Positions 16,272-24,045 of a stretch of DNA of 45,492 bases are shown here, piece after piece. The first letter of the stretch is position 1; each line of letters starts with the position of its first letter. Under the pieces are notes generated by a model that saw only the letters and a list, made by a program, of their open reading frames with translations, was not told the DNA's origin and made no database searches. This DNA comes from an uncultured Porphyromonadaceae bacterium (GTDB lineage: Bacteria > Bacteroidota > Bacteroidia > Bacteroidales > Muribaculaceae), in the NCBI GenBank assembly GCA_900541835.1, contig UQLL01000020.1:1-45492 (forward strand), in the 5' to 3' direction. The position numbers and the translations under genes are program-made.

Positions 16272-17303
16272 ATGAACAAACAACTCATCTCCCTGCTGAT
16301 TGCACTGCTGGCCATCCCCTCCCTCCAGGCACAGACAGCCGGAAAGTTCCGCGACGTCAAGGCCGGACTCTTCCACGTCCTCATACTCAAGAACGACGGC
16401 ACCCTATGGGCAATGGGCATGAACAACAACGGACAGCTCGGCGACGGCACCACCACCAAGCGCTCCAAGCCCGTCAAGATAATGGACAACGTCAAAGCCA
16501 TGTCGGCCGGCGATAGCCATAGCCTCGCCATCAAAAACGACGGCACCGTGTGGGCCTGGGGATGGAACTACGCCGGTCAGCTCGGCGACGGCACCAAGAC
16601 CGACCGCCACACACCAGTCAAAGTCCTCGACGGAGCCAAGGCCGTGGAATGCGGCGGACAGCACTCCTTCGCCATCCTCAACGACGGCACCCTCATGGCC
16701 TGGGGCAACAACTACCACGGACAGCTCGGCAACGCATCCTCCTCCCGAGTCCTCAAGCCCATGAAAGTCCGCACCGGCGTGCGCGAAGTCAGCGGCGGCG
16801 CCGCCCATACCCTCTTCATCACCGACGACGGCGACATGTACGGCTGCGGCACCAACGGCTGGGGAGAGCTCTGTCTCGGCGAGACCAGCAAGGCCAGGAC
16901 CACCCCAGTCAAGGTACGCAGCGGTGTCAAGCACGTCAGCGCCGGCAACAACATGTCCATGTACATACTCAACGACGGCACCCTCTATGGCGCCGGCGAC
17001 AACGACTACGGCAAGATCGGCGTCGGCACCAAGGCAGACTGCGTCAAGACACCCACCAAGATCCTCAGCAACGTCCGCAAAGTCGAGACGGCCAGCAACC
17101 ACACCCTGGCTATCCTGGGCGACGGCACCCTCATGGCCTGGGGTTCCAACTTCGACGGCGCCCTCGGCGACGGCACCAAGCGACACCGCCGTGCGCCAGT
17201 CCGCATCCGAGGCAAAGTCCGCGCCGTCGGCAGCGGCGACACCTTCACCTGCTTCGTCACCGACGACGGCCAGTTCCTCTTCACCGGCGCCCTCCTCTTC
17301 TAA
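16272..17303 (+). CDS. exported RCC1-repeat beta-propeller protein
   Basis: This is a 343-residue predicted exported protein (signal peptide MNKQLISLLIALLAIPSLQAQ). Residues ~27-343 are almost entirely RCC1 repeats of ~50 residues with the pattern GxxHxLxILxDGTLxAWGxNxxGQLGDGT. I count six complete units plus a final partial unit that the N-terminal GKFRDVKAG strand can complete, giving a seven-bladed propeller. Bacterial RCC1 proteins are usually secreted or surface proteins that bind other proteins; the eukaryotic Ran-exchange function should not be assumed. No T9SS tail is present and the C-terminus ends in GALLF, so it may stay periplasmic. It starts 47 nt after RNase P RNA on the same strand. 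Confidence 0.88.
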   Translation: MNKQLISLLIALLAIPSLQAQTAGKFRDVKAGLFHVLILKNDGTLWAMGMNNNGQLGDGTTTKRSKPVKIMDNVKAMSAGDSHSLAIKNDGTVWAWGWNYAGQLGDGTKTDRHTPVKVLDGAKAVECGGQHSFAILNDGTLMAWGNNYHGQLGNASSSRVLKPMKVRTGVREVSGGAAHTLFITDDGDMYGCGTNGWGELCLGETSKARTTPVKVRSGVKHVSAGNNMSMYILNDGTLYGAGDNDYGKIGVGTKADCVKTPTKILSNVRKVETASNHTLAILGDGTLMAWGSNFDGALGDGTKRHRRAPVRIRGKVRAVGSGDTFTCFVTDDGQFLFTGALLF

Positions 17304-17414
17304 TTGAGAGCACCCATCCTGCCAAGACCCTAAAGCCCTTAGTGGCCTTATACCACGCCTCCTGAGGCCTCCGATCCTCAACCACCCGCCCCCGATACGC
17401 GTTAAAACCATAAA

Positions 17415-18779
17415 GTGGCAAAGAAATTCAGCATAAAGGACCTCCCCGCGCTATGGGGCAAAGCCGTGGCCTGGGGCCGCGGCGCGGTGGACTTCGCCTG
17501 GTCCGGCGTGTGGCGCACACACCGCCGCAACTGCTGGATCTCCACCCTCAAGGTCGTCAATCTCAGCATACGCTCATTCCTCGACAAGAGTCTCCAGTCC
17601 AAGTCCATGGCTCTCACCTACTCCACCGTGCTGGCCATAGTCCCCGCCCTGGCACTGCTCTTCGCCATCGCACGCGGCTTTGGCTTCCAGAACCTCATGG
17701 AGACGACCATCTACAGCTACTTCCCATCCCAGAGCCACGCCATCAACACCGCCATGGGCTTTGTCGACTCCTACCTCAAAGAGGCCAAACAAGGAGTATT
17801 TGTAGGAATCGGCATCCTGATGCTCCTTTGGACCCTCATCTCCCTTCTAAGCAACATCGAAGAAGCCTTCAACCAGATCTGGGACGTCAAGCAGCAGCGC
17901 TCCTTCTACCGCAAGTTCACCGACTACACCGCCATCTGCCTGCTCGTTCCCATCATCATGCTCTGCCAGAGCGGCGTCAGCATCTTCTTGTCGTCAACCA
18001 TCTCCGACCACGTCTCCATCCTCACCCCCCTATGGAGCGTCGTGCTCGACTGCATGCCCATATTCCTGGCCATCGTAGCCTTCACCCTCAGCTTCCTGCT
18101 CATCCCCAACACCAAAGTCCAGCTCAAATACGCCCTGCTGGCAGGCACCATCTGCGGCATCGCCTTCACCGTGCTGCAGCTCCTGTTCGTCAACGGCCAA
18201 ATCTACGTCTCCAAATACAATGCCATCTACGGCTCCTTCGCCTTTCTGCCCCTGCTGCTGATATGGCTCCAGCTCTCCTGGCTCATACTCCTGTTCGGCT
18301 GCATGCTCTGCTACTCGGCACAAAACGTGCTCGACTTCAACTACACCGACACCCACGAGAACATCTCCACACAGTACTTCCGCACCGTCGCCATCGTCAT
18401 CATGGCCATCGTCATGCGCCGCCAGAAGCTCGGCAAGTCGCCGCTGTCCATGACCCAGATAGCCGCCGACTACTCCATCCCCATACGCATGGTCACCACC
18501 ATCTGCGGCAAGCTCCACGACGCCCGGCTCGTCTACTACGTCAACGAAGGCGACGACAAAGAGGGCGTGGCACCGGCCGTCGACATCTCCACCTTCACCC
18601 TCGGCGAGTTCCTGCGTCGCGTCGACACCCAGGGCCGCTCCCGCTTCATCCCCGACTTCGACCGCCGCTACTCCGCCCTGATGAAGCAGGTCAACGCCGC
18701 CCTCTCCGAGCCCTTCGCCACCGCCGACTCCCTCCGCATGGCCGACCTAACTCTCCCTCTCTCCGAAAACCGCAAATAA
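17415..18779 (+). CDS. YihY/virulence factor BrkB family membrane protein
   Basis: This 454-residue inner-membrane protein has about six transmembrane segments in residues ~60-310: SKSMALTYSTVLAIVPALALLFAIARGF, GVFVGIGILMLLWTLISLL, YTAICLLVPIIMLCQSG, LTPLWSVVLDCMPIFLAIVAFTLSFLLI, YALLAGTICGIAFTVLQLLFV and FAFLPLLLIWLQLSWLILLFG. The motif of a MALTYxxVLAIVPALALLF helix followed by NIEEAFNQIWDV is the family signature. A cytoplasmic C-terminal domain follows (~330-454, winged-helix-like: MTQIAADYSIPIRMVTTICGKLHDARLV). The start is a GTG at 17415; the only upstream in-frame codons before a stop offer no ATG. Earlier annotation of this family as RNase BN is wrong. Its transport function is unproven. 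Confidence 0.88.
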   Translation: MAKKFSIKDLPALWGKAVAWGRGAVDFAWSGVWRTHRRNCWISTLKVVNLSIRSFLDKSLQSKSMALTYSTVLAIVPALALLFAIARGFGFQNLMETTIYSYFPSQSHAINTAMGFVDSYLKEAKQGVFVGIGILMLLWTLISLLSNIEEAFNQIWDVKQQRSFYRKFTDYTAICLLVPIIMLCQSGVSIFLSSTISDHVSILTPLWSVVLDCMPIFLAIVAFTLSFLLIPNTKVQLKYALLAGTICGIAFTVLQLLFVNGQIYVSKYNAIYGSFAFLPLLLIWLQLSWLILLFGCMLCYSAQNVLDFNYTDTHENISTQYFRTVAIVIMAIVMRRQKLGKSPLSMTQIAADYSIPIRMVTTICGKLHDARLVYYVNEGDDKEGVAPAVDISTFTLGEFLRRVDTQGRSRFIPDFDRRYSALMKQVNAALSEPFATADSLRMADLTLPLSENRK

Positions 18780-18787
18780 ACGGATGT

Positions 18788-18900
18788 GTCATAAAGGCGC
18801 ATCTGCGGCACTTTAGGAACCTCTCGCAATCGGTCGTCGAGTCTAAAGCACACTCCCTCCCGCACGGAACCCCAAGCACCACATCTGCATCCTTTCCGAC
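18788..18900. repeat. small repeat element with inverted ends (long form)
   Basis: A 113-bp intergenic segment begins GTCATAAAGGCGCATCTGC (18788-18806) and ends CATCTGCATCCTTTCCGAC (18882-18900). Its ends are imperfect inverted repeats, GTCATAAAGG versus CCTTTCCGAC. The first 19 bases recur exactly, inverted, downstream of the helicase gene at 21089-21107. The end segment also resembles, in inverted orientation, bases 21077-21095 (17 of 19). It looks like a miniature non-autonomous element. Confidence 0.5.
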
Positions 18901-18976
18901 AACACCATCAAAGTTACTTTCGTATTTATCGTTTTTGCTTACCATCTATTAACTTTTAACTCTTAACTTTTATTCG

Positions 18977-18984
18977 TAACTTTG
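18977..18984 (+). promoter_or_regulatory. -7 promoter element, UvrD-like helicase
   Basis: TAACTTTG is a perfect -7 match and lies five bases before the ATG at 18990 (CAGCA between). A very short or absent 5' untranslated leader is predicted. The upstream stretch is AT-rich with repeated TTAACTTTTAAC units. Confidence 0.65.
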
Positions 18985-18989
18985 CAGCA

Positions 18990-20987
18990 ATGCAACCCGA
19001 CTCCACTCTCAACCCCCAGCAACGCGCCGCCGCCGAGTACAGGGGCCGCAACCTGCTCGTCCTCGCAGGGGCCGGCACCGGCAAGACGCGCACCATCATA
19101 GCCCGCGCCCGGCACCTCCTCCGGCGCGGAGTCAACCCCTCGCGCATCCTCATCCTCTCCTTCACCCGCAAGTCCGCCAGAGAGATTGTCGACCGCCTCC
19201 AGTCAGCACTACCGGGCCGCGACGACGAGCTCAAGGGCCGCACCTTCCACTCCTGGTGCATGGAGATGATAGAGCAGAACCCCGAAGTCTTCGACTTCGG
19301 CAAGTACTCCGTCATCGACGAAGACGACCGACTCTCGGCTTTCAAGCTCGTCTGCGGACGCAACTTCCGCGCCGCCAACTTCATAAAGCCCGAACAGCTC
19401 GCCGACGTTTACAGCTTCGCCGTCAACGCCTGCTGTAACCTCTCCACGGCATTGCAGAAACAGCTCTTCAACGGCCGCACAGACCCGCAGACGCGCCAGG
19501 CCATCCTCGGCAAGCGACCCGTCTACGAACAGGCCATAAAGAAATACCTCGCCTTCAAGGCCCAGCACCGATACCTCGACTACGACGACATCCTCGCCAA
19601 AGTAGCCAAGGGCCTGAAGCGCAACCCCGACGCCGCCAGGCACCTCGCCTCACACTACGACCACATCCTCATCGACGAGATGCAGGACACCAACCCGCTG
19701 CAGTACCTCCTGCTCGAATCATTCTGGACAGACTGCAACCTCTTCTGCGTCGGCGACGACGCCCAAAGCATATACGGCTTCCGTGGCGCCGACTTCCGCT
19801 CCGTGCACCATTTCACCGACATCGTGCCCCACGCCGAAGTCATGCGCCTGACGCTCAACTACCGCTCCACCCAGGAAATTCTCGACCTCGGCAACTGGAT
19901 CCTCGCCCGCTCCCCGCTCCACTACGACAAGGAGCTGCAGGCCGTGCGCGGCAAGGGCGTCCGCCCCGCACTCATCCACTACGTCAACGATTGGGACCAG
20001 GCCCGCGACATCGTCATGCGCATCCGCGACAGCGTCGGCGTGCAGGGATGCAAGTACGAAGACAACATGGTGCTCAGCCGCTCCAACTACGGCATGCGCG
20101 CCGTCGAAGGGTGTCTCATCGAAGCCGGAATCCCATACACCATCTTCGGAGGCACAGGGCTGATGAAGTCCGCCCATATCCGCGACGTGGTGTCGGCGCT
20201 GCGCGTCGTCGCCAACCCGCACGACGAGCTCGCCTGGATGCGTTACCTCAAGCTCTTCGAGGGCGTGGGCGACATCACCGCAGCCAAGATCATCAGCGCC
20301 GTGCTCGACAAGGAAACCCTCCAGCAATGCCTCGAGACACTCGTCTGCGACTTCCGTCTGCCCGGCGAGGCGGCAAGCACCCTGCAGGCCATCCACAACC
20401 TTCAGGCGGAGGTGGACCGTGCCATCAAGGCTGCCTTCGAGGGACTGGAGAAGGTGCTCAGCCGCGCCTACAAAGACGACTGGGAGAAACGCAAACGCGA
20501 CCTCCCGATTCTGCAAAAGATCGGCGCCGGAGCACAGAGCATCACCGCTTTCCTGGGCGAATACGTGCTCGACCCGGCCCTGGAGACGGGCGACAAGGAG
20601 GACGGACACGCCGACGACCACGTCATCCTCACCACCATCCACTCGGCCAAGGGCCTGGAGGCCACCAACTGCTACCTGCTCAACGTCAGCTACTCCAACT
20701 TCCCGTCGCCGCACGCCATCGAGGCCGGCGAGGAGGCCGTGGAAGAGGAACGCCGCTGCCTATACGTGGCACTGACGCGCGCCAAGAACCGACTCTACCT
20801 CTACCGCAGCCTCAAGGCCAGCCGCGTAGTCGAGCCTTCCGACCGGCAGAACAGCCTCTACTTCCTCAACGACCTGCCGCCGCACCTATGCACACTCGGC
20901 AACGTCCGCGAAGGCGACCGCGCCTGGTCCCAATACAAAGGGGAAGGCATCTCCTTCTCCGACGACTCCGACTTCGATTTCTCCTAA
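18990..20987 (+). CDS. ATP-dependent DNA helicase, UvrD/Rep superfamily 1A
   Basis: This 665-residue SF1A 3'-5' helicase has all core motifs: Q motif LNPQQRAAAE (~7-16); Walker A AGAGTGKT (~26-33); motif Ia LSFTRKSAREI; motif Ib FHSWCMEMI; motif II IDEMQDTNPLQ; motif III GDDAQSIYGFRGAD; motif IV LNYRSTQEIL; motif V TTIHSAKGLEA; motif VI YVALTRAKNRLYLY. Motif II shows DEMQD, where UvrD proteins usually have DE(F/Y)QD. It is shorter than E. coli UvrD/Rep (~670-720) and ends in an acidic, Ser-rich tail (FSDDSDFDFS). It likely acts in DNA repair or replication restart. It stands alone, with its own promoter, a strong terminator, and related small repeats on both sides, which makes it a candidate for local mobility or recent insertion. 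Confidence 0.92.
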   Translation: MQPDSTLNPQQRAAAEYRGRNLLVLAGAGTGKTRTIIARARHLLRRGVNPSRILILSFTRKSAREIVDRLQSALPGRDDELKGRTFHSWCMEMIEQNPEVFDFGKYSVIDEDDRLSAFKLVCGRNFRAANFIKPEQLADVYSFAVNACCNLSTALQKQLFNGRTDPQTRQAILGKRPVYEQAIKKYLAFKAQHRYLDYDDILAKVAKGLKRNPDAARHLASHYDHILIDEMQDTNPLQYLLLESFWTDCNLFCVGDDAQSIYGFRGADFRSVHHFTDIVPHAEVMRLTLNYRSTQEILDLGNWILARSPLHYDKELQAVRGKGVRPALIHYVNDWDQARDIVMRIRDSVGVQGCKYEDNMVLSRSNYGMRAVEGCLIEAGIPYTIFGGTGLMKSAHIRDVVSALRVVANPHDELAWMRYLKLFEGVGDITAAKIISAVLDKETLQQCLETLVCDFRLPGEAASTLQAIHNLQAEVDRAIKAAFEGLEKVLSRAYKDDWEKRKRDLPILQKIGAGAQSITAFLGEYVLDPALETGDKEDGHADDHVILTTIHSAKGLEATNCYLLNVSYSNFPSPHAIEAGEEAVEEERRCLYVALTRAKNRLYLYRSLKASRVVEPSDRQNSLYFLNDLPPHLCTLGNVREGDRAWSQYKGEGISFSDDSDFDFS

Positions 20988-21007
20988 AATACTTACATTA
21001 CAGAAAG

Positions 21008-21056
21008 ACAGCAACGCAATCTTGCAATTCAGCTTGATTGCGTTGCTGTTTTTTCT
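21008..21056 (+). terminator. strong terminator of the helicase gene
   Basis: ACAGCAACGCAATC at 21008-21021 and GATTGCGTTGCTGT at 21036-21049 form a perfect 14-bp stem with a 14-nt loop, followed by TTTTTTC. It is a textbook intrinsic terminator. Confidence 0.88.
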
Positions 21057-21076
21057 AACTATTAGAAGAGCGGGGC

Positions 21077-21107
21077 GTCAGAAAGGTTGCAGATGCGCCT
21101 TTATGAC
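21077..21107. repeat. small repeat element, short form, after the helicase gene
   Basis: GTCAGAAAGG (21077-21086) and CCTTTATGAC (21098-21107) pair at nine of ten positions around TTGCAGATGCG. The last 19 bases are the exact inverse of 18788-18806, and the first part resembles the inverse of 18882-18900. It is therefore the two ends of the longer element joined directly. Confidence 0.55.
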
Positions 21108-21118
21108 GGGCCGCTTAA

Positions 21119-22306
21119 TTACTCGGAGCGGTTTTCGCGATTGAAGATATGGCGTAGGCGGGAGAAGATGCGGCTGGCCGTGGCCTTGGTGGGCTCGATG
21201 TTCGGGCTGCCCTTCAGACTCTCGATGGCAGCCTTCTCGCTGTCGCCCAGGTTCTCAGGGATATAGACCATGACGTTGACGAGCAGGTCGCCGCGGATGT
21301 TGGTATTGACCTGCGGCAGGCCCTTGCCGCGCAGGCGGAGCACCTTGCCGGGCTGCGTGCCGGCTGGAATAGTCAGGCGCGCGCGGCCGCCCACGGTCGG
21401 AATCTCGGCCGGGCCGCCCAAGGCGGCCGTCGGGAAGTCGAGCATAAGGTTATAGATCAGATCGTTGCCGTCGCGAAGCAGCTCGGCGTCCTTCTCCTCC
21501 TGGATGACGATGAGCAGGTCGCCGTTGACTCCCTTGCCGCCGCGCGGAGCATTGCCCTTGTTGGGCAGCGTCAGCGTCATGCCGTCCTCCACACCCGCCG
21601 GGATGTAGAAATTGACGACCTCCTCGACGCGCTCCACGCCCTCGCCGTGGCACTTGGAGCATTTCTTGTCGACCACCTGTCCCTCGCCGTGGCACTCGGG
21701 GCATACGTCCTGGCTCTCCTGGGGACCGAATATGGTCTGGTGTACGGAGCGGGTGAATCCGCTGCCCCCGCAGGTGGCGCACTTGTGGAAGGCCGTTCCG
21801 CCCTCGGCGCCGGTGCCGTTGCAGGCGGTGCATGGCACGAGACGCGGTATCTTGAGGCGCTTCTCGACGCCATTCATGATGTCGGCCAGGGTGACCTTGA
21901 CCTTGATGCGCAGGTCGGTGCCCCGGCGCTGACGCGGCTGTGCGCGACGGCTGAAGCCGCCTCCGCCGCCGTAGTGGCCGCCGAAGATGTCACCGAACTG
22001 CTCGAAGATGTCCTCCATGCTGAAGCCGCCTCCGCCGAAGCCTCCGAAGCCACCGAAACCGCCACCCGGGAAGCCCTGGGCCTGCGGGCCGGCATGCCCG
22101 AACTGGTCATACTGCTGGCGCTTCTTGGGGTCGCTGAGCACGTCGTATGCCTCGGCGGCCTCCTTGAACTTCTCCTCGGCCTCCTTGTCACCGGGGTTTC
22201 GGTCCGGGTGGTACTTGAGGGCCATCTTGCGGTAGGCCTTCTTTATCTCGTCCTCGGAGGCGCCCTTCTGCAGGCCCAGCACCTCGTAGTAGTCTCTCTT
22301 TGCCAT
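21119..22306 (-). CDS. dnaJ: chaperone DnaJ
   Basis: This 395-residue type I Hsp40 stimulates DnaK ATPase and delivers unfolded clients. The J domain is at residues 1-~70, with HPD at 33-35 (KYHPDRNPGD). A Gly/Phe-rich region follows (GFPGGGFGGFGGFGGGGFSMED, ~78-100). The zinc-binding domain has four CxxCxGxG-type repeats: CTACNGTG, CATCGGSG, CPECHGEG and CSKCHGEG. The C-terminal client-binding domains include the KGNAPRGG loop. The start ATG is 12 nt after the grpE stop, so the two form a grpE-dnaJ operon, a common arrangement that couples nucleotide exchange factor and co-chaperone. I see no CIRCE element upstream of the pair. Confidence 0.97.
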   Translation of the reverse strand: MAKRDYYEVLGLQKGASEDEIKKAYRKMALKYHPDRNPGDKEAEEKFKEAAEAYDVLSDPKKRQQYDQFGHAGPQAQGFPGGGFGGFGGFGGGGFSMEDIFEQFGDIFGGHYGGGGGFSRRAQPRQRRGTDLRIKVKVTLADIMNGVEKRLKIPRLVPCTACNGTGAEGGTAFHKCATCGGSGFTRSVHQTIFGPQESQDVCPECHGEGQVVDKKCSKCHGEGVERVEEVVNFYIPAGVEDGMTLTLPNKGNAPRGGKGVNGDLLIVIQEEKDAELLRDGNDLIYNLMLDFPTAALGGPAEIPTVGGRARLTIPAGTQPGKVLRLRGKGLPQVNTNIRGDLLVNVMVYIPENLGDSEKAAIESLKGSPNIEPTKATASRIFSRLRHIFNRENRSE

Positions 22307-22318
22307 GGCTGGTTGTGA

Positions 22319-22945
22319 TTACTGGCCCACTACCACCTTAGCGTGGCGCAGCACCTTGTCGTTGATGGTATAGCCCTTCTGCACGGTGTCGAGTATGCGG
22401 CCCTTCTTGTCCTCGCTGGGGGCGGGCACGGCCGCTATGGCCTCGTGGCGGTCGGCATCGAACGTGTCGTCGGCCTGGTCGAACTCCTTGACACCGTTCT
22501 GCTCCAGGTACTTATTGAGCTTGTTGTAGATAAGCTGGAAGCCCTCGACCTGCCTGGGGTCGGCCTCGGGATCCTTGGCGGCGGCGGCGAGACCGCGCTC
22601 GAAGTCGTCGAGGATTGGCAGCAGGCCCTTGAAAGCCTGCTCGCCGGCGTTCTTGATCAGCTCCGCCTTGTCGCGCAGCGAGCGCTTGCGGAAGTTGTCG
22701 AAGTCGGCATAGAGGAGCAGGTATTTCTTCTTTTCCTCCTCGAGCTGGGCGTTGAGCCTGAGGACCTGGGCCTCAACGTCCTCGATCTGCTGCTCGCCGT
22801 CAGGGGCGACAACGTCGTCTATTACTTCCTGACCGCCCTCGTCTATATCGATAGTCTGCTCGTCGACGGCTTCCGGCTTGCGGCCTGCCGCCTGCTCACG
22901 GGCATCCTCATTATGGTCGTGCTTCTTATTCTTGTCTCCAGACAT
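22319..22945 (-). CDS. grpE: nucleotide exchange factor GrpE
   Basis: This 208-residue protein promotes ADP release from DnaK. I start it at 22945 (MSGDKNKKHDHNED) because the 17-codon extension (MRLFWRNFCYETLKVTA) is hydrophobic-aromatic, unlike the charged disordered N-terminus of GrpE. The residues ~55-95 form the coiled coil (DVEAQVLRLNAQLEEEKKKYLLLYADFDNFRKR). The signature NAGEQAFKGLLPILDDFERGL and the beta-wing end (GYTINDKVLRHAKVVVGQ) follow. The acidic, poorly conserved first 50 residues are usual. It is encoded directly upstream of dnaJ. Confidence 0.95.
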   Translation of the reverse strand: MSGDKNKKHDHNEDAREQAAGRKPEAVDEQTIDIDEGGQEVIDDVVAPDGEQQIEDVEAQVLRLNAQLEEEKKKYLLLYADFDNFRKRSLRDKAELIKNAGEQAFKGLLPILDDFERGLAAAAKDPEADPRQVEGFQLIYNKLNKYLEQNGVKEFDQADDTFDADRHEAIAAVPAPSEDKKGRILDTVQKGYTINDKVLRHAKVVVGQ

Positions 22946-23051
22946 AGCTGTAACTTTTAAGGTTTCATAACAAAAATTGCGCCAAAAGAGACGCACTCTT
23001 GGCCGTGGCAGAAGATTTTCACCTCCTCCGCCATATCATTCCAACAACCAC

Positions 23052-23079
23052 CCGGCCTTTATAGTTGTAAAGCGCCCGG
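23052..23079. other. hairpin between ispE and grpE
   Basis: CCGG (23052-23055) and CTTTA (23057-23061) can pair with TAAAG (23068-23072) and CCGG (23076-23079) around a TAGTTG loop, with a small internal loop. A run of T follows on the plus side. It could be a weak terminator for the ispE transcript or a dispersed repeat; the evidence is limited. Confidence 0.3.
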
Positions 23080-23139
23080 TTTTGTGGCTTTCGGTAGTAT
23101 TATTCTGCAATTGACGCCCGCTCCAGTGCGGTGCATCTC

Positions 23140-23997
23140 TCAGAGCAGCGCCAGTGCCTTATACGGCGTGTCGAGCCTCTGCAAAGCTTTTTCCGCCTCT
23201 TCCCGGGTGGCGAATATTCCGAAGAAGGCGGCGCCGGAGCCGGTCAGCGAGGCATATATGGCCCCCTCGGCGTACAGCCGCTCCTTGATGGCCACGCAGT
23301 CCGGGTAGAGCTCCAGGAAGGGGCACTCGAAATCGTTCACCAGTTCCCTGCGCCATAGCGACATATCCCCCTCGTATATGGCGCGGAGGGTGCCACTCTC
23401 ACCCGTGGGGGTGATAAGCGAAAAAGCCTTGGCGGTGGGCATGTTCACGGCCGGCTTGGCGATGGCACACCACATCCCATTCAACCTCTCGGGCAGCGGC
23501 GTGAGCCTCTCCCCCACCCCTCCGGCCAGCGCCGGACGGTTGAGTATGAAGAAGGGACAGTCGGCGCCGAGACGCAACGCCAGTGAGGACAGCTCCTCAT
23601 CGTCGAACGGTTGGCCGTTCATGGCGTTCAGCATCTTCAAAGTGAAGGCACCGTCGGCCGAGCCCCCCCCCATTCCCGCCTGCATGGGCAGGTGCTTCTC
23701 CACGCGGATGGCCGTCGGCAGCGGCTCCACCCCCTTACGTCCGCAGGCGTGGCCGAAGACAGACCGGGCACGCATCGCCAGGTCGTCGGCCGGATTCCAG
23801 TCCGCGCCCTCGATAAGGAACTCGTCCTTCTCCGAAGTGTTGACCTCCAGCAGATCGCAGAAAGGATACGGACATTGCGGGGTGCCATTATACAGTCCTA
23901 CAGGGTAAAAGATGGTCTCCAGCTCGTGATAGCCGGAGGGGAGACGGCGCACCACGCGCAGTCCGAGGTTGAGTTTGGCGTTGACGAAGGCGAGCAT
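23140..23997 (-). CDS. ispE: 4-diphosphocytidyl-2-C-methyl-D-erythritol kinase
   Basis: This 285-residue GHMP-family kinase phosphorylates CDP-methylerythritol in the non-mevalonate isoprenoid pathway. Signatures: the substrate-binding N-terminus AFVNAKLNLGLRVVRRLPSGYHELET (residues ~3-28), the ATP loop LPMQAGMGGGSADGAFTL (~103-120), GADCPFFILNRPALAGGVGE, and the C-terminal LTGSGAAFFGIF. The start MLAFVNAKLNLGL fits the family, with no signal. It is on the minus strand between grpE and the MATE exporter and shares no clear function with them. The 48-nt gap to the MATE stop contains TAGTTTAGAGTTGAGA-type low-complexity sequence. Confidence 0.95.
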   Translation of the reverse strand: MLAFVNAKLNLGLRVVRRLPSGYHELETIFYPVGLYNGTPQCPYPFCDLLEVNTSEKDEFLIEGADWNPADDLAMRARSVFGHACGRKGVEPLPTAIRVEKHLPMQAGMGGGSADGAFTLKMLNAMNGQPFDDEELSSLALRLGADCPFFILNRPALAGGVGERLTPLPERLNGMWCAIAKPAVNMPTAKAFSLITPTGESGTLRAIYEGDMSLWRRELVNDFECPFLELYPDCVAIKERLYAEGAIYASLTGSGAAFFGIFATREEAEKALQRLDTPYKALALL

Positions 23998-24045
23998 TTT
24001 AGTTGATAGTTTAGAGTTGAGAATTGCGGGCCATAATTGATAACC

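Noticed and set aside
17415..18779. Annotation of the BrkB/YihY protein as ribonuclease BN
   Set aside because: The family is membrane-bound and has no RNase motif; the genuine tRNA 3' nuclease is RNase Z at 2906-3820.
18788..21107. Composite transposon carrying the helicase
   Set aside because: No transposase gene and no target duplication were found; the flanking repeats differ in length. Kept only as a finding, not as a mobile element.
22946..23139. CIRCE heat-shock operator upstream of grpE
   Set aside because: No TTAGCACTC-N9-GAGTGCTAA or recognisable variant is present.
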